Positions 25,330-36,050 of a stretch of DNA of 64,000 nt are shown one piece after another. The DNA comes from Anaeramoeba flamelloides (lineage: Eukaryota; Metamonada; Anaeramoebidae): the NCBI GenBank assembly GCA_027625915.1, contig JANTQA010000057.1, positions 1,240,001 through 1,304,000 on the forward strand. The letters run 5' to 3'. Each line of letters begins with the position of its first letter. The first letter of the stretch is position 1. A program made the position numbers and the translations under genes. The notes below the pieces were generated by a model. It searched no databases and was not told where the DNA came from. It worked only from the letters and a program-made list of their open reading frames with translations.

Positions 25330-25600
25330 TATTACACAAATTGGGGATGTTCGCCAAGAATTTTTTAAATGATAATTTTTATTTCTTGTTTTTGGATTGA
25401 TTGAATATTGTACTTTAAGAGTGTGGTTTAATTAACCCCCGTTCTAATAAGTGATTAGTTATGTATTTTCAAAGTTCGAATCTTAAATAACAGAAATTAT
25501 TCAGAAAGTAAACAACATTTTTCCCACTATTAACAATTAAAACTCGCGATAGTGATATTTTCAAGTCAGGTATTCTTTCAAAACTACCCTTTCATAAAGT
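25330..25600. repeat. dispersed repeat H, copy 3, right part
   Basis: Aligns with 10060-10330: the TTCTAATAAGTG block, the ATTCTTAAATAA-type block and GAAATTATTY all recur in order. Confidence 0.5.
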
Positions 25601-25849
25601 TTTTAATTTACCATCTTAATACTAAGCCGAGTAAGGTATCACAGTTAAAAATCGGAATTAATCAAGTATTAGGAGAAAAAAATAACCTTGAAAGGTGGGG
25701 ATTTTAAAAAAAATCTATTTGGCCATATAAAGAATAGGTGTAACCCCGAAGTTGCATTGAATTAAAGCATAAAGCAAATACAAGCAAATAAAATTATGCC
25801 TCATAACGTTAACTAGTCCTTAAAAACCCAATTATAATCTTTTTGAATA

Positions 25850-26046
25850 GAGCCAGTAACATTTTAAGACACAGACTTTCAAGGAAATTTAAAACACAAG
25901 AAAAATCTTAAATTATGCAATAAAATTTAAATTCTAATGAAAATAATTTGTGTACAAAATAAATTCCAATAATATTCTTTAATTTGAGATTTTTCTTTTC
26001 TCTTAAATGTAGTTAAAAGTTTGTATGTTAAAAGTGGTACTGACTT
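25850..26046. mobile_element. MITE family A, copy 1 (diverged)
   Basis: About 197 bp, TA on both sides. The left end resembles CAGTCAGTTTCACTTTTAAG with changes (AGTAACATTTTAAGACACAG) and the right end reads AAAAGTGGTACTGACTT. The order of internal blocks (TTTCAAGGAAATT, AATCTTAAATT, AATTTGAGATTTTT) is that of the better copy at 44572-44768. Confidence 0.7.
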
Positions 26047-26305
26047 TAATTATTTTTTTTTGGATTTTTTACAAATTTTCACAAGTTCAAAGTTTTGTTT
26101 TTTCAAACCAGAAAAAAAAAAACCACAGTTTTTTAAAAGAAACCCCTTTTCAAATAAAAGGGCACATACATTTTCAAGAATCATTCACAATTGAATCAAA
26201 TTTATTGTAATATCATTCCAAAATATAAAAAACACTTTAAAACATAAAAAAAATACCCAAATTGAGATTTAAAACGCATGAAAACTAAATAATAAAAAAT
26301 AAAAT

Positions 26306-26584
26306 TCAATATTTTAAAAATTGATATCTTCTTCTATTTGAAATGAGAAATCCCCTTTTGTAAATTCTGTGTTGGGGAATTATGAAATCTATAACAATTG
26401 TCAAACATGGCGAATTGAGAAAAACCCCTTGGTATTTTATTGATAATTCTTGACACTTCAAAATTTCGTTCTTAAAAGTCTCATTGTCAAGATAAAGCGA
26501 CAATTCATTTGATATTTTGTTGGAATTGTTTTTTTCTTTATTTCTCTTTTCTTTGCTCCATACATCAACCCAATAATGGGCTTT
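26306..26584 (-). pseudogene. orphan coding-like frame, probable gene remnant
   Basis: The minus strand is open for 92 codons with no ATG. It begins KAHYWVDVWSKEKRN just after a TTTAG that could be a splice acceptor and ends RGFLISNRRRYQFLKY before TGA. Composition (Trp, His, Cys, Pro, Arg present) is more protein-like than chance frames here. Just upstream, in another frame, stands KWKLFNVDFDWNR. I do not recognise the family. It could be the last exon of an unfound gene, or a relic of a coding mobile element. Overlapping plus-strand frames are probably shadows. Confidence 0.3.
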
Positions 26585-28164
26585 CTAAATTACTCTACCT
26601 ATTCCAGTCGAAATCAACATTAAAAAGTTTCCATTTTTATATTCTCAGATTATTTCCAAATTGGTTACTTCTTATCTTGTTTTTTTTTTTATTTTCAACT
26701 GTCCAATATCTGTAAATAAAAAGAAAAAAATCCAAAAAAAAAAACGAATAATTAAGATGAAACTCACCAATATGTAATTATCTTATTAACAATTAAATTC
26801 AATAGCATTGATGGTTTGAGAGGTGCACCTTATTGTAAGAAAAATTTTTATTATTAGTGATTCTATTTTATTAGATTTTCAATTTCACATATAGAAACCT
26901 AACTAGTAAAATTTCAAAATCAAAAATCTTGATTTATAAAACATAGTAGCAACTATTTTTTTCAATTTATCAATTTCAAAAGTTCATTAATCCCCAACCC
27001 ATAAAAAAGTCGAAATACCGATTGTGGTCATTTTACATCTTATTAATATTACCTGAAAAGCTTTTTATCACCCAAAAACACTTATCCAAGCACCTTTTAA
27101 CAATCCTAGTTTTAATATATTAATGTTAACTGTCCAAGAATAATTTTAATTTTTAGAAAAAATATTTTTTTCAAATTTTCTACTTTAACTCTTGTGAAGA
27201 GTTTTTGCCCGTATCTAAGTATACTTGAATATGCTCCTACTTGATAGGGCAAGTGTAGTGTATTATTATAAATATCTTAGTAGGGTGCGTACCGGGTTAT
27301 GTTTTGTTAGATTAAACCAATACTAATTGGAAAAGCAATATCAAAGAAGATATGGTTTGAACCAACTTTGACTAGGTATGATTTACACATAGAATATTTG
27401 ATATTTTTTTCTTTTTTTTTGGAATCTCTTTGGTAGAATAAAAATCTCATAACTATCTTTCAGTTATGTTATATAACTAGAAATTGCATTGACAGACACC
27501 CCCCACCCCCATTTTTTTTTTTTTTTTTTTGATCTTACCCAAATTATTACTTTCAAAAACCAAAAACAAGCACATTTAGAATTAAGAAGTAATATTGAAG
27601 TTGGCAACTTGAACTTTTTTTAATGAATAATTAAATCAGTAAAATGTTTTTTATTTATTTTTATTTGATTCTGGATTTCTGTGATTTTTATTATTTACAA
27701 TGCCCACCTAAAAAATAATATATCACCCTTTTTTTTAATAATAAAATATAATGTGGAAAATAATGTTATTTTGATAACAAAATGTAAATCTATTTACATT
27801 ACCCAATGTAGATAAGAAATTCAAAGAAACATAGAGTTTGGGTTTTTATTTTAACAATCAAAAACAATTAATAATTTCAATTTAAGAAAGTATTTTGAGC
27901 TCATAAAATCAATGACATAGTTATAAGGTTTAAAATCTTGTTTTCTGATCCCCTCAGAAATTGATAAAAAAGTAACAATTTTAACTCTATTATTATTACC
28001 CCCTTTTAACAGATATTTTTCAACTTTAAAATCTTCAGATTGTGTATCTATCCTCTATTTTTGTCTTGAAATACAGATTCTTTAGAAAATTCTTATATTA
28101 TTTTCTGAATAAAGGGTAATTATTCCTTGGTTTGATCAGATAAAAACAACGTTTGACAAATGGA

Positions 28165-28230
28165 TTTTTTAGAGACATTCGAACCACGAAACACCCATCT
28201 TAGTTACCTTCGATAACAACACACCTGTAT
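28165..28230. repeat. fragment of TIR element C
   Basis: TTTTTTAGAGACATTCGAAC followed by GATAACAACACACCT resembles the right end of the element at 39181-39911 (TTTTTTAGAGACCTTTGAAA and AGCAACATACATTA). Only this end is seen. Confidence 0.4.
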
Positions 28231-28764
28231 CCTAGACTTCACCGCGATATACAGTGGCCCATAAGATAAGCATTATTCATTCTCTATTAAAATATTTTAT
28301 TTTTTTTCACTTCAATATGTATTAACAGATCAACACAATCACCATCTTCTATTGAAAATTGACAATGTAAAACCATTTAATAAATAAAATCACAACTTTA
28401 TAACTTTAGGTCACTTAAAATTAAAGAATGTTCAACCAATATTAAAAAAGCAAAAGTAAAAAAAAATTGAAAATTAGTAAAAAATTAAACCAAAAATGTG
28501 ATTGTTCATATTGGACTTGAAATTTTTATATATTTTTTTTAATTTTAATATTTATTACTTTATCGAAAATAATTTAATTTTTATTTGTGCTATTAAATAA
28601 AATTGAAAAGAATTAATGATAGTCAGATCAAAAATATCTGGAATCACTTAACCCCATCTCTTTTATTGATTATATAATCTTATAATTCTTTATTATGTAA
28701 TATGTTTTTTTTTAATTTTTTTATGTTCTTTCTTTTGGTTTTTATTTTCTGTTTGAGAAATCAA

Positions 28765-29565
28765 TTAATTTTCTTTTTCTTTTTCTTGTTCTTGTTCTTG
28801 TTCTTCTTCTTCTTTTGTTTCTTTATTTTCTTCAATGATTTCATTAAGTTCGTCGATTTCATCAATTTCTTCCCTTTTTGTTGGTTGGGTTTCTTTGTGT
28901 ATTTTTAAAGCGATGGCGTCCATTTCTTTTCTTCCAAGAGATGTAACCTTTCTTGTTCCTTTTTTGGTTTTTTTAACAATTCCAATTTTTTCGAATTGAT
29001 GTAGAATGGATCTTGGGATCTTTCCGCTTCCCTTGTTGTAGTGTGATGGTTTGACTCTGATTTTGTTTTTCTTGGAGTAAATTTTTTTAAATCCGCCGAC
29101 ACCAGTAAATGGTCGAATGTAAAGTCTCCTAAGAATAGAAGCTGCTCTAATATAATACCTATGTAATATTTGGAACAATTAAATAGATATTTATTTGAGG
29201 TGAATTCATTTAGATGCTTGAACAAAAGATCACAAAAAATTTTGAAAAAAAAAGGTAAAAAGTAAAAAAACAATTTTATTTTGTTTTTTTTTGTTTTTTG
29301 TTTGTATTTTGTTGTTTGATTTTTTTTTGTTTTTTGTTTGTTTTTTGTTTTTTGTTTGATAAGAAAGAGTGAGAAATAATTACCAATCACGATCATATGG
29401 AGAAAGTTCTTTTGTGAAACCAGTTTTTACAATATCAACCCAACTTGGTTCTTTAAATTTGTCGCCTCTTTTTAAATGTTCAGCATAAGCCTTAATAAAT
29501 TTTGATGATTCTACATCTTTTACAGATACACCACCATAAATATAAATTCTTGTTAAGTATTCCAT
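28765..29565 (-). CDS. RPS19: 40S ribosomal protein eS19 with acidic C-terminal tail
   Basis: eS19 sits in the head of the small ribosomal subunit and is needed for 18S rRNA maturation. Exon 1 is 29565-29384, exon 2 is 29158-28765; the 225 bp intron (donor GTAATT, acceptor ACATAG) splits the Trp codon of the conserved [19 protein letters not shown] block. Family signatures: [36 protein letters not shown], then [29 protein letters not shown] and the [13 protein letters not shown] helix. The start was set at the ATG giving [18 protein letters not shown]; the open frame runs farther upstream only without ATG. The protein is 191 residues against about 145 in most eukaryotes. The extra length is mainly a tail of about 45 residues (about 147-191) made of Glu, Lys, Gln and Asn, plus some ten extra N-terminal residues. 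The tail is encoded by a CTT/TTC-like repeat on the plus strand. Confidence 0.93.
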
Positions 29566-31379
29566 GTTTTTTTTTTTTTTTTTTTTAAACAAATAGCAAG
29601 TTGCTTTTTTCTTTTTGTTTTTTTTTTATTTTTTGTTTTTGTTTTTAGTTTTGTTTTTGGTTAAATAAAAGTTATGAGTAAGAATGTTTGAGGAGAAAAA
29701 GAAGCCTAACGAAATAAAGGTTTGCTTTAAACTTACCGAAAAAAAAATATGAGAGATAAAATGAAAAAAATGAGCTATAATTTTTATTTCGGAAATTTAA
29801 CAGAAGAGAAACAATTAAAAACCCAAAGATCAAAAATTGAAATTTTTTAAACAATTGGGAAGTTGAAAGAAATAGAGTTGTATTTTTCCTTGACTAGTTT
29901 CCTTTGTGAAAAAAGTTTAAACATGTTACTTTTCTAATTAAATTTTAAGCTATCAGATCTGAAAAGAAACAAACACACATTTTAATACCAGTGTTAAAAT
30001 TGAATTATAAAGTAACCCATTGTGCAATACAAAAAAAATTCCTTTACTTTTGAGATATCATAACAAAAATCTGACTTTATTTCAAACTATTTTTGAACTA
30101 TTCGATAATCATTTTTAAAATAATATTTAAATGTTTTTTTTCTATCAATTAATTATATTTGTTATAATTAACCATTTAATACTATTATACAAAACAAAAA
30201 TGATTTAAATATTTGAAACAAGAAATAATAGTCTCAAATATAAAAATAAATTGATAAATCCCCAAATAAAACTCTTTCAATTTATATTTATAACATTGTA
30301 CAAGATTATTAAATTTTATTGTATTACAATGGGTTGACTACAAAATGAAAGATATTTTAAAGTATACAATTTCCATTAAGATTGACTACCAGATATTGTA
30401 TTTTTTTTTTTTTTTATTCAAAATAGTAATAACAAAATTTAACTAATTTTCAAATTAATTTGAAAATAAAGATTCCAAATATTTTTTTTTTGTTTATATT
30501 TTTTTTTTTTGAATTAGTCCTTATTTTTGATGCTTTCAATCAAATTTACTTTGTTATTTTTTTCTAATTTAAAAATATTGTTTACATTTAGATTTTCGAA
30601 TTTGCAAATCCAATTACACATGAGTTAAAAATTTTTATTACTTTTTTGAATACAAAATTAAAAAAAAAAAATTATTTTTATAATATCATAAATCTAACCA
30701 CTCATTTTTAAAGGTATTTTTTTAAAAATAAACAATAGTTTACTTTATCATTTAGTTTTAACCCTAATATTTCAATCCAAACTTAATTAAATTCAGTGGG
30801 AGTTAAAAAAAAGGAGTTCAACACAACCTGAGTTATAAAAAACTATGGAATTTATTTAAAATCAATATTTCTGTTTTAAAAAGTCTATTTCCAAACAAAT
30901 CAAGATTTAAGAGAACTTAATGGACGCTATTATATTATAATATAAACTTATAGTACTAGGGTTTTTAAAATTGTATCATTTTTAAAAAACCAAAGATTTT
31001 TCATAAAAAATTACAAATCTTGTGAAAAATATTTTTTTTTTTTGAGACATTCAGATATGTTGAGAGTTACTTTGAAAATATAAACGAAGGTATTTTGTTA
31101 CAATATTATTATAGTTTGAAAATAAACAAAAGAAAATTTATTTTATTAATGATTTTAAATAATACATTAATCAATTAAACCCCATTATAAAAACCTACAC
31201 ACACCCACGATCAACAATAGACAAAAAAAAAAAAAAACTATACTGAGTATATTTTTCCAAACTTAATATTAAAACCACAATAAAGTTACATATTATTAAT
31301 TTTTTTATAATTAATAATGGTTATCCAAATAAAAAAAAAATATATACATTGAAATATTAAAAATAGCTATGTCCAAAAT

Positions 31380-31710
31380 AATGAAAAGAGCCAAATAAAA
31401 AAATTGTATTGATGAATTTGTTAAAATTTCACAAACAATTGTTGATTGATCAAACGATAAGATAACATCAACTAATTGTATGTTATTTTTCGATTTAACA
31501 AACTCAATACTAACTGTAAATCAACTATTGAAAAAAAAATTAGATCTAAGGAAAAATTTTACGTAACTCGAAAAAAAGAAATTAAAACAAAACAAAAAAG
31601 ACAAAAAATGAAGAAAAATATTTTGTAAAATCAAAAACTATTTCCAAGTTGAATAGAAAAACTTGTTGATTTTATTCTTTCAAATCTTTCAACTATGTCC
31701 AAAATTTTAC
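31380..31710 (-). repeat. dispersed repeat F, copy 2 (reversed, partial)
   Basis: Read on the minus strand it follows repeat F at 10575-10890 and 61297-61600: TTGAAAG near the start, CATTTTTTGTCTTTTTTGTT, then the ATTGATCAACAATTGTTTG-like and GTGAAATTT blocks. Confidence 0.5.
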
Positions 31711-31799
31711 AATTTATATTATTTGCTGTTGGGTATTATTCTACTGATTCTGATTTATTCTTTCAAGATCAATTATACAAAATAATTAATATTTTGATA

Positions 31800-33070
31800 A
31801 TTTTTAACCCCCTTTAAGAGTAGCACCTTTAATATTTGGTAATAATACATCTAGCATCATGAAAAATATATATTTATGGTCAACACGAATAAATTCTAAC
31901 TGATTATCAATTATAAATTAATGGAATAATCATTTTCTAAAATAAAATAAAATCCTGTCAAGATCTTCAAAAATTTTTTTTTTATAATTTGTGTTTCGAC
32001 TTATGAAATGGATGGGTTAACCCCATTTAAACACTTTATTGATTTTATTCTCTTTTCCAAAATTCAAAATTTGCAGGTTTGCAATATAAAATGAAAAAAA
32101 CTAATCTATTATTTTGTTTAAGAATTAAGTTAATTCTTGAAAATAGGAAAATATATTGTTATTTTTTTCTGTTGGAAAGTCTTGATTTTGAAAGCAAATT
32201 TTTTATTTGGTTAATATTTTTCTTTGATTAATATTTCAATTCAAATCTTGGACAATAAAACGAATTGTTGTATAGGTGATTCAATAAATGAAAATTTGAT
32301 AAAGAGTCTAACAAAATTTGAACAATTAAATTCCGATCTATTATAATTTTTTTTTTATTCTTTTAGGTGTTAAAAAAGTCGTTTTCAGTTTTTCAAAAAA
32401 TGAAAAAAAAATCCAAAAGAATTTTAGAATTTTGAAAATTCTTCTTTACAAATTGTTTGGTCTTATTCACAAAAACTTGTTTTAACAATTCGAATCATTT
32501 TTGGTTGAAAAAAAAACGATTTTGAATTTTGAGGGGAAAAATTACATAATTCCCAATATAATCAAGAAGAAAATTTTATTTTGAAAAATCGAATTTTATT
32601 TTAAAATAAAAACAAATTTCTGAGTAAAAATTTTAAATGACTTTAAAACCTTAATTATTATAACTATAATTCTTAAAAAAATACAATTATTTATGAATAT
32701 ATTGAATTTATCAATTTTTTGGTTAACCAAAAGTTTTATCCCATAAAAAGAAAAAAAATCTTCATATTAATATTACTGGTAGAAAAGACTTGTTATTGTA
32801 TAATAATGATTAAAATGGACAATAAACAGGGTAAAAAACTTGTTACAATGTGAGAAATAAAATGAATTTAATAGTTTTCTTTTTCAGAAAAATTGGAAAA
32901 AAAAAAATTGATCTCACTTAACTAATTTTCTTTTATGACTTTCTGGGCTGATAAGAATTTTTATGACACTTTTCATCTACAAAATTTGTAAGTAGAGAAT
33001 ACCACCATTAACATGTTTTAAAAATTTACCATTATTGTCATAAAAGACTGATCCCTTAATAATTTATTCC
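31800..33070 (+). repeat. long dispersed repeat D, copy 1
   Basis: About 1.2 kb that matches 51540-52730 in reverse. Anchors in order: CCCCTTTAAGAGTAGCACC; TTAAGAATTAAGTTAATTCTTGAAAA; GTCTTGATTTTGAAAG; TTTTTCAAAAAATGAAAAAA; GGTCTTATTCACAAAAAC; TTGAATTTTGAGG; TTCATATTAATATTACT; TAATAATGATTAAAATGG; TTTCTGGGCTGATAAGAA; AAATTTGTAAGTAGAGAATA. No conserved open frame was seen. Exact ends are uncertain. Confidence 0.65.
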
Positions 33071-33541
33071 TTCTTTAAAATTGAAAAATTAAAACTCTTT
33101 GGGAATGATTGAAAAAATCAACAACAATATTCATTATGATGATCAATTAAAAATCCAAATAAAATTTCAAAAGAAATCAATATAATTTTTCGAAAAATCA
33201 TTATAAATATTTTGATAACATTAGAATAAGAGGCTTTTACTGGGTAAAGACTAAATATCTTTGCCTTAAAAAAAATATTTGCAAAAAAATTGCGTTTCAA
33301 AAAAACATTCGTGAAATCAAAACACTTGAAAATAGATCAAAATTATTTAGAAAAATAAATTTATTTTATCTTAATTTCTTGATTTTTATAGGATGTTAAA
33401 TAAAAAGTAACATGATTTTGATATAAAATAAAAAATAATAATTATGCTTTTTCTTTTTGAAGAATAGAAACGAATGATGGAATTTAACATAAAAACAAAC
33501 ATAACGAAGTAAATTAATAAAAAATAAAAGGAAAAAAAAAA

Positions 33542-35560
33542 TTATTTTTTATTTCTTAATCTTTGTAATAATTGATCAATGTTGGTTTTCGACTGTGTTG
33601 TTGTTTGTGAATTTGTGCCTGTGTTTGTGCCTGTGTTTGTTGTTGTTCTCGATGAAAAAGAGGTATTTTTATTTCTCATTTTGGCAAGTAGTTCATCAAC
33701 GTTGGTTGTTTTCACCTGTCTAGTTGTGGTACCCATGCTCGTTGTATTGGTTGTATTGCCCGTGCTGGTATTTGTATTTGTTGTTGATCCCAATGTTCTA
33801 CGGTTCGTTGATAGTCTCCCAAGAAGCGAGTCAAGGTCTGTAGTTGTCTTAGTTGTTGTATTAGATGTATTTGTATTCGTGTTTGTTGTGTTTTGAGTTG
33901 ATTGTATACCAATGGTTCTTCGGCTTCTAAGTTGGCCTAAGATGGAATCAACAGAAGTAGTTTTAGTTGTTTTTTGTTGTTCTTCTAATTTCCTTTGTTC
34001 TTCAAGTTTCCTTTGCTCTTCTAGCCTTTGCTGCTCTTCTTGTTTTCTTTTTTCCTCTAATCTTTGTTGTTCTTCTAATCTTCTTTGTTCCTCTAATCTT
34101 TGTTGTTCTTCTAAACGTCTTTGTTCCTCTAACCTTCTTTGTTCCTCTAATCTTCTTTGCTCCTCTAACCTTCTTTGCTCCTCTAATCTTTTTTGTTCCT
34201 CTAATCGTTGTTCTTCCAATCGTTTTAATTCTTCTATTTTTTGTTGTTCAGCTAATACTTCTTTCCCCAATTTTTGTTGTTCAATTTCTAATTGCTCAGC
34301 TTCTTGATCAAGTAGAGTTTTTTGTTCAAACCGTTGCTTTATATTTTCAATTATTTCATTTTGTTTTTGTTGGAACAATTGTAATTTTTGGTCTTGTTCA
34401 TTTTGAAGTTTTATTAATAATTGTGCAATTTTTTCAATTTCTTGTTGAGTATTTAATTCGAATTGTTCATAATCCTTCTTTGATTGATCTAAATCCTTTT
34501 TGGAATCAAGAATATTTTCTTCTAATTTTTGTGATATATTTTTTCTTTTTAGTATTTCCTCAACAATAAATCCCAGTTGACTTTTCTTTTCATTTAATAC
34601 AGTTTCATCAATGACTATGGACTCTTGGATATTTTGATTGGATTTCTGTGTTTGTGTCTGTGCTTGTATTTGTGTTTGTGTCTGTGTCTGTGTTTGCGTC
34701 TGTGTCTGTGTTTGCGTCTGTGTTTGTGTTTGTGTTTGTGTTTGTGTTTGACTTTGCATTTGGGTTGTATTAGTTTGTAAGCCTAAAGTTCTTCTTTTTT
34801 TTAAATTTTGTAATTGTGCTAATTTTGACATATTTCGATTACTACCCCCAAGTTTTATATTTGTTGGTGGTGTTCCTTTTGTTGTTATTTGATTATTATT
34901 CTGTTGTTCATTTTGATTAACCGTTCCTAAGGTTCTTTGTTGTCTTCTTTGTTGTAGTTGTCTTAATTTATCCCATTTTTGTTGTGGTTGCTGTCGCTGT
35001 TGTTGTTGTTGTTGCTGCTGCTGCTGTTGTTGTAATTGTTGTTGTTGCTGCTGCTGTTGTAATTGTTGTTGTTGTTGTTGTTGTTGTTGCTGCTGTTGTA
35101 ATTGTTGTTGTTGTTGCTGCTGCTGTTGTTTTAATAACTCTTCTTGTTGCTGTCGTTCCTGTTGTTGTTTTTGTAATTCTTGTTTTTTTTGTTCAATATT
35201 TTTTAACGTTTCAATTTGATTTTGGCTTTGGCTTTGTACCAGATTACTAATAGTATGTTTATTAGTAGTTTGATGAACATTTTGCATAGAATTTGATTTT
35301 AATCTATTTAGGAGACTATCAATTTCATTTATTTTTTTATTACCGTCTGTTGTGTTTAATGATTCAAATTTTTTTTGGCTTTCTTCTCTTTCTTTTTTTA
35401 ATTCTTCTTGGATTTTTAGATTTTCATCTGTTTGGTTATTTTCTTGAACATTAGTTTGTGTCCCCAAAGTTGGTTTTGTAATACCAATCTTATTTTGAGT
35501 TTCCTGGGTTTCCTGCACGGTTTCAATTCGGACATCTCTTCTTTTAATTTTGGGTAAAAG
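33542..35560 (-). CDS. Gln-rich coiled-coil protein with repeated RRTLG motifs (5' exon unresolved)
   Basis: The frame is open for 672 codons to TAA; its first codons (LLPKIKRRDVRIET) follow directly on a CTCTAG splice acceptor, so at least one upstream exon is needed. Parts in order: polyQ (about residues 145-190); a Thr-Gln alternating tract of about 20 pairs (about 270-300); a charged helix (310-425); a long array of six-residue RLEEQ(R/Q) units (about 440-530) that looks like a single alpha helix or coiled coil; and a Thr/Asn-rich end. A short motif of the type LD-x-LL-x-x-L-R-x-x-R-R-T-L-G recurs through the protein, seen as IDSLLNRLK, KLAQLQNLKKRRTLG, VDSILGQLRSRRTIG, LDSLLGRLSTNRRTLG, VDELLAKMRNK and the terminal IDQLLQRLRNKK. 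I do not recognise the family. The array suggests a multivalent docking or scaffold protein; this is inference. Confidence 0.75.
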   Translation of the reverse strand, partial: LLPKIKRRDVRIETVQETQETQNKIGITKPTLGTQTNVQENNQTDENLKIQEELKKEREESQKKFESLNTTDGNKKINEIDSLLNRLKSNSMQNVHQTTNKHTISNLVQSQSQNQIETLKNIEQKKQELQKQQQERQQQEELLKQQQQQQQQQLQQQQQQQQQQQQLQQQQQQQQLQQQQQQQQQQQQRQQPQQKWDKLRQLQQRRQQRTLGTVNQNEQQNNNQITTKGTPPTNIKLGGSNRNMSKLAQLQNLKKRRTLGLQTNTTQMQSQTQTQTQTQTQTQTQTQTQTQTQTQTQIQAQTQTQKSNQNIQESIVIDETVLNEKKSQLGFIVEEILKRKNISQKLEENILDSKKDLDQSKKDYEQFELNTQQEIEKIAQLLIKLQNEQDQKLQLFQQKQNEIIENIKQRFEQKTLLDQEAEQLEIEQQKLGKEVLAEQQKIEELKRLEEQRLEEQKRLEEQRRLEEQRRLEEQRRLEEQRRLEEQQRLEEQRRLEEQQRLEEKRKQEEQQRLEEQRKLEEQRKLEEQQKTTKTTSVDSILGQLRSRRTIGIQSTQNTTNTNTNTSNTTTKTTTDLDSLLGRLSTNRRTLGSTTNTNTSTGNTTNTTSMGTTTRQVKTTNVDELLAKMRNKNTSFSSRTTTNTGTNTGTNSQTTTQSKTNIDQLLQRLRNKK

Positions 35561-35915
35561 CTAGAGGTTTATTAAAAATTTAATTTAAAAAATTTATTAT
35601 TTTGAAAAAGTTTTTTATAAATATAATTAACAATTAAACAAATGTTATCAAATTTAAAGATTATTTAACTATTGTGATTTTTGATTTATTTATTATTTTT
35701 AAATTAAGGTAAATGCACACACGTGTAAACGTGCTGCCTCTATTTTTATACTTTTTTTGAGTGTTAATTTTTTTTTGTCAAAAATTACTTGTTTTATCGG
35801 TGGAAAATAAAATATATGTGTAGATTTTTTTTTCCAATATCAATAATTTATTAAAATTGTGGTTAATAAGTGTTTATAATTTCTTATTTGGGTAATATAC
35901 TAATATTGACATTAC

Positions 35916-36050
35916 TTGTGGAAAAGTCCGGAAGAGTGAAGGATTATTAACAATCCAATAATTATTTATCTGATGTGATGCTTTTAGAATTATTAGAATC
36001 TTTCCAAAATGAAAAGTTTGTTTTGAGTTGTTTATTCTGGTAATGTGCAT
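35916..36050 (-). CDS. candidate first exon of the Gln-rich protein
   Basis: A 45-codon frame from ATG (MHITRINNSKQTFHFGK at its start, NNPSLFRTFPQ at its end) stops at a GTAATG donor in phase 0, which matches the phase-0 acceptor at 35561. Joining would give FRTFPQ followed by LLPKIKRRDV across a 355 bp intron. The match of phase and strand is the only support; a different first exon is quite possible. Confidence 0.3.

Larger units (their letters stand above)
23105..28764. other. repeat-rich spacer between Furry and eS19
   Basis: Exon 1 of Furry ends here on the minus strand, so the promoter should lie just above 23105; no motif is evident. Contents: repeat H copy 3 split in two (24065-24335 and 25330-25600) around a TIR-bounded insert (24343-25228), MITE A copy (25850-26046), an orphan coding-like frame (26306-26584), a less AT-rich 27.2-27.4 kb stretch without recognised gene, a C/A-rich patch at 27495-27510, and a fragment of TIR element C near 28165-28230. 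Confidence 0.5.
29566..33541. other. AT-rich spacer with repeat copies
   Basis: No gene seen. Contains a reversed copy of repeat F (about 31380-31710) and one arm of the large inverted repeat D (about 31800-33070). The 29.6-31.3 kb part is featureless A/T. Confidence 0.5.

Noticed and set aside
27200-27290. AAGTGTAGT with a small CCTA/TAGG hairpin, recalling U2 snRNA stem I and branch-recognition region
   Set aside because: The key GTAGTA is GTAGTG here, the downstream conserved part and an Sm site in the right place are missing; similarity is limited to about nine bases.
27355-27375. GGTTTGAACC resembling a tRNA T-loop/B box
   Set aside because: No paired T stem, no A box and no acceptor stem on either strand.
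28252-28275. CAGTGGCCCATAAG after TA, resembling a Tc1/mariner-type end
   Set aside because: No inverted partner was found within a few kilobases, so it cannot be called an element.
33579-35250. Several plus-strand frames rich in Val, Leu and Cys
   Set aside because: They are mirrors of the CAG/CAA and RLEEQ repeats of the Gln-rich gene on the minus strand.
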